Source: Candidatus Kapaibacterium sp.
GTDB lineage: Bacteria > Bacteroidota > Ignavibacteria > Kapaibacteriales > UBA2268
Reading direction: 5' to 3'
Assembly (NCBI GenBank): GCA_030835065.1
Contig: JAUQWR010000270.1
Coordinates: 1-6,246, forward strand
Length of the DNA: 6,246 bases
In this document: piece after piece, positions 1-6,246 of the stretch
Layout of the letters: every line of letters begins with the position of its first letter
Position numbering within the stretch: position 1 is the stretch's first letter
Position numbers and translations under genes: made by a program
The notes under the pieces: generated by a model
The model's database searches: none
Told to the model about the DNA's origin: nothing
The model's input: the letters and a program-made list of their open reading frames with translations, nothing else

Positions 1-3000
1 CAAACCCAATTATGCTATTGAGAGGCGTTCTGATTTCATGACTGAAATTAGCAAGAAACTCGCTCTTTAGTTTGTTTGCTGCTTCTGCTTGGTCAAGTGC
101 AATTTTAAGTTGCTCTGCAGCAGTTCTCTTTTCAGTAATATCAGTAAATACAGCTAAAACATGATTAGAGGAATCTCCATAAGAGAAGTAATTTGTTGAT
201 ATTTCTAAGTTTATTTGCTTATTAGATTTAGTTCTGAATTTAATTTCTCTTGTGATAGATTTAAATTCATTTGAGTCGTCGTTATTATTAGGGAATAATT
301 CAGGCAAGTAGATTGGAATGAAAGCTCTCAAAGATTTTCCAATCATATCTTCCACATCTTGCTCTAGAATTTTTGCACCTTGCTCATTAATCTGTTCGAT
401 TATAGTATTTTGATTAATAATCATAATGCCAACATTAACACTATCAAAAATATTTTGAAGCATTTGCCTGTTTTTATTAAGAGTGTCCTCGGCATATATA
501 ATATCGGTAATGTTTGTTGCAATACCTAAAAGAAATTCTGGTTCGCCGGTGGAATTAAAAATACAAGCACCAGAACTTCTAAACCATATCCAATTGCCAG
601 CCTTGTGGCGTGTGCGATAAACGATATATTCGTTGACGATATTCTTAGGAGATTTTAATTTTTTAACAAATTCCACATTACTTGGAATATCATCTGGATG
701 AATGAAATCTGTATAGAGTTTGCCTATCATTTCTTCGGGGGAATAACCAGTCTTTCTATACATATTAGGAGACATATAAGTAAAAAAACCATCCGGAGAG
801 ATAGTGAAGATTACATCATTAGCATTTTCAACAAATTGCTTAAATTTTATTTCGCTATCAATTCTCTTTCTATCTGCTATTTTACGTTCTTGCGATTCAA
901 ATTCAAATGAGATACGCTCAGATACAGCAATTGCAAATTCTTCTTCCTCGATAGTCCAGTCGCGAGAGCCTGCAGTATGCTCGATACACAATACACCGTC
1001 GCTGTTGTTGGGTAGTCTTATTAATGTATCTAATGTAGCAGTGATCGAAAATTTATTGAAGTAATCTACAAGAGCAGCTAATTTAGGCTCGGTATAGACA
1101 TTCTCAATTGAGATTATTCGATTTTGATAGAATAAATTGAAATAATCTTCGAATAGAGCCTTGTCGAGTATTTCACCTCTGGAAAATAATCCTTTGTTTT
1201 CTTCATAAAAGAGTTTGCAAATAATCTTATTATCAGGATAATTAATATCCCAAATGCTTATTCTGTTGATATTTAAAGATTTGGCAGCTAATACAAGTAT
1301 ATCTTGCAAGTTTTGTTCAGTATTATTGCTTCTTATCGAGAATAATTTAGTAAGGCAATCGCGGAAGTGCTTAGTTTGTTCAAGCCTTTTTTCGAGTTTA
1401 CTTTCAGCTTTTTGTCTGTCGTTGAATTCGAGCCTGAGAGCAATTGTACCGGCAATAGAATTAGCGAATTCTACTTCTTGTAATGTCCAATTTTTACAAT
1501 TAGTGCAAATCGAAAAAATGACAGTACCCCGAAGCTTTCCGGCAACGATTATACCAACACCTAATATCGAGGCAGTGTCAGAACCATGAGTAGATTCTAT
1601 CCATGACCATAATTTTTGGTTTTCACTAAATTCAGTAAAAGTGAAAGAAGTGTTTCGTTCAATAAGTTTTCTAACATCGCTCAACTCAAATTTTGAATGT
1701 GGAATAAGGTTAAATTCATTTCCTTCAATAGAGTAAATCCATTTTGGAATAATAAATTCATCCTTATCATCGCTAATCCAAAGCGAAGCTTTAGTAGCTC
1801 CAATAGCCTGAGTAGTTTGCTGAATTATTCGGCGCAAGGTAGTTTCAAGATCGAAGTTTGAATAATTGATTACTTCATTCAAAATACCCTGAAACTTAGC
1901 ATATTGAGTAGATCCAAGAATAACCTTGTCTTGTGCATACTTTAGTTTAGTTCTGTCAATACCTATAGAAAGCAATTCTTGGAATTCACCTTTATCATCA
2001 TAAATCAGTTTATTAACCCAGGAAATCCAAGCTCTTGAACCATCTTTTTTAATGTTTTCAGTTTCAATATTGTAAAAAAGATCAGGATTTTTAACAATTC
2101 TGTCTAAATTTATTTCAAGCTTTGTAGAGTCGTCGTTGGCAAAAAGAATAGAAAAGATCTCTTTATTTTGTAATTCTTCGTAAGTATAGGAGAAAAATTC
2201 AGCTCCAAATTTATTAATAAAAGAAAGTTCGCCATATTTATTAATTTTCATAATAATACTTTGGGCATTTTCGACTAAATCTCCATAGTTTTTTTCACTT
2301 TCCTGAAGAGCCTTGTTGAATAATTTTTCGACAGAAATATCTCTAACCAAGCACAAACATTCATTAGAATCAATAGCAATATATCTAGCTTCGTAAAATC
2401 TTTCTTCGCCATCAATCATCAGAGAATATGCCACTGAAGAATAGTTGGTTCCTTTGAAGGAGTTTTCGAATGCAATAATCATTTTCTTCAAATCGGCTTC
2501 GTTAAAGGGTAATTGTTTGAAATCTTTTCCGATAAAAGATTCTTCCGGGACTAATAATTTAAAGCTTTCGGGGGCATGAAATTCTACAATGCTGCCATTG
2601 CGCTTAATTCTAAAAATCAAGTCTGGTATGGCTTTGACTATTGTCTCAAAATTTCGTTTTTGTGCTATAATCTCAATTTCAGCTTCTTTGAGTTTGCTTA
2701 CATTTGTAAGAATACCGGTAATACTATGAGGATATCCATCTTGATAAATTAGCTTGCCACCGGCAGTTACAAAGGGAACATCAAAACCATCAACATTTTT
2801 TATTTTTAAATTAATTCTTTTGATTGATTTAAAAGAAGCTATATCCTTAATGTATTGCATTAATGTGTTTGCATTTTCTGAATCGAGAAATTCAGTGATG
2901 TTTTTTCCAATAATATCATCAGGCGAATATGCCAAATTTGATATTACAGCCGGATTGACATATAGAATATTACCTTTAAAATCTATTTCATAGAAAACTT

Positions 3001-3463
3001 CATTAAGGTTTTTAATCAGATTTCTATAATTTTCGGCATCCTGATCATATTTTTGTTTTAGTTTTACTTTTACATTATGAATTAGTTTTATTCTATCAAG
3101 AATGGATTTAATTTCTATAGGCTTTTTTTCCCAAGAAACAGAAATAAAACGGCTCATTTTATTGAAAACAATTGCATCAACTTCGTCGTAAAGAACAATA
3201 AAAACTGCTGATGGAGCAATTCCATACAAATCCATAATAATATTTTCTGAAATGCCTTTTTCGTAGTCAACAATAAAAATATCGGATTCTAGCGATTTGA
3301 TATGAGTAAGGCTAATGAACTGTGAATCTTCGAAGTAAGTGTTAATATAATACTTATCTTTTAGCTCTTTAGCTAAATCCATATAATTTAAGTCGTTAGA
3401 AATGAATACGACATTCAGTTCCGGAGAAACAGATAATATATTTTCAAAATATTTTTCCATCAT
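1..3463 (-). CDS. Multi-sensor histidine kinase: receiver-like, PAS x3, GAF x2, PAS x2, HisKA (3' end outside window)
   Basis: This is a large sensor kinase; 1154 residues are visible and the frame has no internal stop. Two ATGs in tandem (3463 and 3460) can start it. I chose 3463 because it overlaps the upstream stop as ATGA. Residues 1-125 have an alternating beta/alpha receiver pattern with D66 and K114-P115, but S22-N23 replace the acidic pair and L91 the Thr/Ser, so it is probably a pseudo-receiver. PAS domains lie at about 143-254, 270-380 and 392-510. GAF domains lie at about 530-672 and 700-850; the second has the typical GVLCIEH...WT..E..FA pattern. Two more PAS domains follow at about 872-990 and 1000-1112, each ending in a NITD or DITE PAC motif. 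A coiled coil then leads to the H-box at 1136-1154, where H1142 is the predicted phosphorylated residue. The ATPase domain, and any further receiver, lie beyond position 1. No signal peptide or membrane helix is seen, so the protein is likely cytosolic. The ligands cannot be told from sequence. Family call is very secure; exact domain borders are by eye. Confidence 0.95.
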   Translation of the reverse strand, partial: MMEKYFENILSVSPELNVVFISNDLNYMDLAKELKDKYYINTYFEDSQFISLTHIKSLESDIFIVDYEKGISENIIMDLYGIAPSAVFIVLYDEVDAIVFNKMSRFISVSWEKKPIEIKSILDRIKLIHNVKVKLKQKYDQDAENYRNLIKNLNEVFYEIDFKGNILYVNPAVISNLAYSPDDIIGKNITEFLDSENANTLMQYIKDIASFKSIKRINLKIKNVDGFDVPFVTAGGKLIYQDGYPHSITGILTNVSKLKEAEIEIIAQKRNFETIVKAIPDLIFRIKRNGSIVEFHAPESFKLLVPEESFIGKDFKQLPFNEADLKKMIIAFENSFKGTNYSSVAYSLMIDGEERFYEARYIAIDSNECLCLVRDISVEKLFNKALQESEKNYGDLVENAQSIIMKINKYGELSFINKFGAEFFSYTYEELQNKEIFSILFANDDSTKLEINLDRIVKNPDLFYNIETENIKKDGSRAWISWVNKLIYDDKGEFQELLSIGIDRTKLKYAQDKVILGSTQYAKFQGILNEVINYSNFDLETTLRRIIQQTTQAIGATKASLWISDDKDEFIIPKWIYSIEGNEFNLIPHSKFELSDVRKLIERNTSFTFTEFSENQKLWSWIESTHGSDTASILGVGIIVAGKLRGTVIFSICTNCKNWTLQEVEFANSIAGTIALRLEFNDRQKAESKLEKRLEQTKHFRDCLTKLFSIRSNNTEQNLQDILVLAAKSLNINRISIWDINYPDNKIICKLFYEENKGLFSRGEILDKALFEDYFNLFYQNRIISIENVYTEPKLAALVDYFNKFSITATLDTLIRLPNNSDGVLCIEHTAGSRDWTIEEEEFAIAVSERISFEFESQERKIADRKRIDSEIKFKQFVENANDVIFTISPDGFFTYMSPNMYRKTGYSPEEMIGKLYTDFIHPDDIPSNVEFVKKLKSPKNIVNEYIVYRTRHKAGNWIWFRSSGACIFNSTGEPEFLLGIATNITDIIYAEDTLNKNRQMLQNIFDSVNVGIMIINQNTIIEQINEQGAKILEQDVEDMIGKSLRAFIPIYLPELFPNNNDDSNEFKSITREIKFRTKSNKQINLEISTNYFSYGDSSNHVLAVFTDITEKRTAAEQLKIALDQAEAANKLKSEFLANFSHEIRTPLNSIIGF
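3460..3463 (-). promoter_or_regulatory. ATGA stop/start overlap coupling the two kinase genes
   Basis: Read on the minus strand, the upstream kinase ends in TGA at 3462-3460, and the downstream kinase starts with ATG at 3463-3461, giving a 4-base overlap. A second in-frame ATG follows at once (3460-3458), so initiation could use either. Only a weak A-rich stretch with AAAG about 7 bases upstream could serve as a ribosome site. Such overlaps are commonly associated with termination-reinitiation coupling, which suggests the two genes share one mRNA and are made in linked amounts. The overlap is seen directly; the coupling is inferred. Confidence 0.8.
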
Positions 3464-6246
3464 TTTTTATCTTTAATTCTATTCTCAAATCTTTCAATTA
3501 TTATAGGATATAAATTTAAAGTATCAGGAAAACTTTCGAAATCGAAATTTTTAGCCTGAGTGTAGAGCTTTTCGCCGAATGTTTTAAGTATATCAATGTT
3601 CTTATAATTGGCAAAATCTTTTATTTGTACAGCAAAATCAATTATATCAGAAATTATTCCTGACTTGGATATATTAACCCAATTTTCGTAGAAATGGAAT
3701 TTAAGAGTATCTATTATATCTGCTAATTCATTTTCAGGAATGCTATTAACAGAATAATCAATATCCATTTTAAAATCATTTTTAGGCAAATCCTGATTTT
3801 CAGGAGACTTTTCTAAAAATTTAGATAATGTAGCTAATAATGAAGCCTGCATTACCGGTTTGATAATAACTGAGCTAAAACCTTGGATTCTGAAAAAGTC
3901 TGAGTTTTTATTAACAATCGATGCTGTAAGAGCAATAATAGGAATATGAGATAATGATGCATTATCTTTTATCATCCTTGTGGCATCATAGCCATCAATT
4001 AACGGCATTCTTATATCCATAAGAATCAAGTTTGGATATTCTTTAGCAGCCAATTCTATTGCTTCTTTGCCGTTTTCGGCCTCAATTAATTCAATATTAT
4101 AATTATCGAGAAAACCTTTGATCAAGCTACGATTTATTTTGTCGTCGTCTGCAATTAGAATTTTGCAAGCTTTGAAATCGGTCTTAATATTAGCAATAGA
4201 TTTAGAGCTGTCGTCATCAATAATTGGAATATAATCTACAATTTGAATATTTTTGAATAGAATTGTAAATTTTGAATATTTATTTACTTCGCTATCCAGG
4301 CTGATAGTGCCACCCATTATTTCTACCAAACGTTTAGTTATGGCAAGCCCTAAACCTGTTCCACCAAATTTTCTTGTGTTTTGCCCACTTTGTTGGCGGA
4401 ATGATTCAAATATTAAGTTTTGCTGGTCTTTATGTATGCCAATTCCGGTATCTTCTACAATGATACTGAAATCGAGCTTGTTTGATAATCTGTCAATATC
4501 AATTAAATGGGCAGAGATTTTAATAAATCCTTTTTCAGTAAATTTGATAGAATTGCCTACAAGATTGAATAAAATCTGACGTAATCTTACTTCATCTATA
4601 GATACAAATTCGGGCAATCTTTGGTCAATATCCAATAATAAATCAATATTTTTTTCTTTTGTCTTAATTAAAAATATATTAGCGATTTCTTTTAGAACTT
4701 TTCCTAAACCAACGTTTTCGAACTCTAATTCGAGTCTGCCCGATTCGATTTTCGAAAGGTCAAGTATGTCATTTATAAGCCTGAGAAGATTTTTACCACT
4801 CGAAAAAATTGCTTCAAGATAGCTTTTGTGTTTTTCATCTTTAAGCTCTTCGTTGAGCAATTGAGTAAATCCCAGAATCGAATTTAATGGAGTACGTATT
4901 TCGTGGCTCATATTTGCTAAAAATTCAGTTTTAGCTTTTGTTGCCAATTCTGCAGTTTCTTTTGCATTTTCGAGTTCAACAACAGTCTTTGATAGAATAT
5001 CTCTTTGTTCTTCGAGAGAATTTTTGATTATCTCCAAATCTTGAGTATAATTAAGAAGCTTTTCCTGAGCTTGGGCTTGCTGAGTAATATCTCTGAAAGA
5101 CCAAACACTGCCATTAATATTGCTGCTCAGATATTGAGGTTTGCACGAAAATTCATAAATTTTTGAGTCTTTAAGAAAAAGCACATCATATAATTCTTCG
5201 TTGGTGCAACATTTTACCTTAGCAATTGCATTTTGGAGAGTGTCAATATTTTCAATTTTTTCGGTAATACAATCAAAAAGATCTTGCTCGTGGATTAAAG
5301 TACCAAAAATATCTTCTAAACCCCACATTTGAATAAATGTATTGTTGAATCCGGATATTTTATTTTCTTTATCGAAAGAAACGACACCTTCATTTACGGC
5401 TTCTAATGTAGCAGAATAGAGAGAAAGAGTATCAGCCAAAGTATCTTCAATTTCTCTTACTTTAGTAACGTCTTCTTTGATGGCAATATAATGAGAAATT
5501 TCGCCTTCCTGATTCATAATAGCAGAAATTGAGGAATACTCCCAGTAATAGTCTCCATTTTTCTTGCGGTTGCAGAGAATTCCGCGCCACATGCCACCCG
5601 CAGAAATTGTTTTCCAAAGTTTTGCATATTCTTCTTGGGGCATTCTGCCGGATTTTAATATCTTAGGATTTGCCCCAACTGCTTCGCTATAAGAATAACC
5701 CGTAACCTTTTCGAAAAAAGGATTGACATATTCAATGTCGCCATGTTTGTTTGTTATGACAATAGAAACGGGAGTTTGTTCAAATGTTTTTGACAAAATT
5801 GCGTAATTTTCTTCGGCTTGCTTTATTTTTGTGATATTGTAACTTATGACAATATATTGAATTAAGCTTCCTTCGTCGTTTAGATATGGAATAAAAGTAG
5901 AGTCGAGCCAAATATGTTTGCCCATATCGTCAACAATTTTAATTTCACCCTTCCAATATCTACCCTCGCTCAATTCTTGCCAAATGTTTGAATCAGAGAA
6001 ACTTGCATTTTTATAAATTTCTTTATAATGCTTGCCGGCTAAATCTAGAATTGATTTGCCAAAAATTTCAGAATATTTCGAATTTAAATAAGTAAGGCAG
6101 CCATGAGCGTCGTAATATTCGACAATTGCTGCAATATCGAATGCATATTGTTGAATTTTAATATTCTTAGCTAATTCTTCGACATGAGATTTCTTTCTTT
6201 CAATATCATTGATATCAATTCCAATTTCGAATACAGCTTTTCTTCC
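3460..6246 (-). CDS. Hybrid sensor histidine kinase/response regulator with multiple PAS domains (5' end outside window)
   Basis: This is a signal-sensing autokinase that would phosphorylate its own histidine and pass the phosphate to its own receiver domain. 928 residues are visible, numbered here from 6246. The frame is open to the window edge, so the true start lies outside; an internal TTG at 5973 is not needed. Residues 1-30 are the tail of an upstream PAS/PAC unit. PAS domains follow at about 33-145, 151-265 and 275-395, then a coiled coil at about 391-439. The HisKA domain has the H-box SHEIRTPLN with H448. The ATPase domain has N561/N565, DTGIG at 599-603, the F-box IFESFRQ at 612-618 and GGTGLGL at 628-634. 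The receiver (about 694-811) has D700-D701, phosphoacceptor D744, T774 and K796-P797, so every catalytic element is present. The last 90 residues form a helical HPt-like tail that lacks its histidine. No membrane segment is seen in the visible part, which therefore looks cytoplasmic. Its TGA stop overlaps the start of the next kinase gene. Family assignment is very secure; the stimulus is unknown. Confidence 0.96.
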   Translation of the reverse strand, partial: GRKAVFEIGIDINDIERKKSHVEELAKNIKIQQYAFDIAAIVEYYDAHGCLTYLNSKYSEIFGKSILDLAGKHYKEIYKNASFSDSNIWQELSEGRYWKGEIKIVDDMGKHIWLDSTFIPYLNDEGSLIQYIVISYNITKIKQAEENYAILSKTFEQTPVSIVITNKHGDIEYVNPFFEKVTGYSYSEAVGANPKILKSGRMPQEEYAKLWKTISAGGMWRGILCNRKKNGDYYWEYSSISAIMNQEGEISHYIAIKEDVTKVREIEDTLADTLSLYSATLEAVNEGVVSFDKENKISGFNNTFIQMWGLEDIFGTLIHEQDLFDCITEKIENIDTLQNAIAKVKCCTNEELYDVLFLKDSKIYEFSCKPQYLSSNINGSVWSFRDITQQAQAQEKLLNYTQDLEIIKNSLEEQRDILSKTVVELENAKETAELATKAKTEFLANMSHEIRTPLNSILGFTQLLNEELKDEKHKSYLEAIFSSGKNLLRLINDILDLSKIESGRLELEFENVGLGKVLKEIANIFLIKTKEKNIDLLLDIDQRLPEFVSIDEVRLRQILFNLVGNSIKFTEKGFIKISAHLIDIDRLSNKLDFSIIVEDTGIGIHKDQQNLIFESFRQQSGQNTRKFGGTGLGLAITKRLVEIMGGTISLDSEVNKYSKFTILFKNIQIVDYIPIIDDDSSKSIANIKTDFKACKILIADDDKINRSLIKGFLDNYNIELIEAENGKEAIELAAKEYPNLILMDIRMPLIDGYDATRMIKDNASLSHIPIIALTASIVNKNSDFFRIQGFSSVIIKPVMQASLLATLSKFLEKSPENQDLPKNDFKMDIDYSVNSIPENELADIIDTLKFHFYENWVNISKSGIISDIIDFAVQIKDFANYKNIDILKTFGEKLYTQAKNFDFESFPDTLNLYPIIIERFENRIKDKK

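Noticed and set aside
1..60. Possible truncated or broken kinase at the left edge.
   Set aside because: The H-box is intact and in frame to the last base, so the gene is cut by the window and not by a mutation.
698..1064. Two overlapping plus-strand open frames (698-910 and 804-1064).
   Set aside because: Both are antisense to the fourth PAS and second GAF domains of the second kinase and resemble no protein family.
1254..1589. Plus-strand open frame of 111 codons.
   Set aside because: It lies fully opposite the GAF region of the second kinase, has no recognisable domain, and the minus strand carries the clear GAF sequence.
2754..2993. Plus-strand open frame of 79 codons.
   Set aside because: It is antisense to the first PAS domain of the second kinase and has no supporting motif.
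3123..3129. Run of seven A on the coding strand as a possible programmed frameshift site.
   Set aside because: The zero frame stays open for about 1,040 more codons and encodes the expected PAS, GAF and HisKA domains, so no shift is needed, and I see no obvious stimulatory structure.
4253..4579. Plus-strand open frame of 108 codons.
   Set aside because: It is antisense to the ATPase domain of the first kinase, whose catalytic motifs (DTGIG, GGTGLGL) explain the conservation here.
5971..5973. TTG as a possible start of the first kinase.
   Set aside because: The frame continues upstream through a convincing PAS domain core and the tail of another to the window edge, so this TTG is an internal leucine codon in the middle of a PAS domain.

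Overview
The whole window is protein-coding on the minus strand. It holds two very large multidomain sensor histidine kinase genes in tandem, and both run off the window edges. Reading along the minus strand, the first gene (6246 to 3460, 5' end missing) is a PAS-PAS-PAS-HisKA-HATPase-receiver hybrid kinase with a helical C-terminal tail. The second gene (3463 to 1, 3' end missing) begins inside the stop codon of the first, in a 4-base ATGA overlap. It encodes a degenerate receiver-like domain, then three PAS, two GAF and two PAS domains, and reaches the histidine-box helix of a kinase core as the window ends. I translated the second frame in full and it is open for 1154 codons. There is no intergenic DNA, and I see no promoter, terminator, RNA gene, mobile element, repeat array or CRISPR. 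The plus-strand open frames are antisense shadows.

The DNA is strongly A+T rich (by eye roughly two thirds), with many AAA, GAA, ATT, AAT and AGA codons and no good Shine-Dalgarno before the internal start. Very long cytoplasmic PAS/GAF kinases are typical of environmental Bacteroidota, Ignavibacteriota and similar groups. I suggest that broad neighbourhood, but sequence inspection alone cannot confirm the taxon.

Functionally this looks like an operon encoding a signal-integration node. The first protein has a complete kinase core and its own intact receiver. Its C-terminal domain resembles an HPt domain but has valine where the phosphorylated histidine should be. The second protein starts with a receiver-like domain that keeps the central aspartate and the Lys-Pro pair but has lost the acidic pair. 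Overlapping genes suggest the two kinases are made together and may act as partners. That is inference: no output regulator is visible here, and the signals sensed are unknown.
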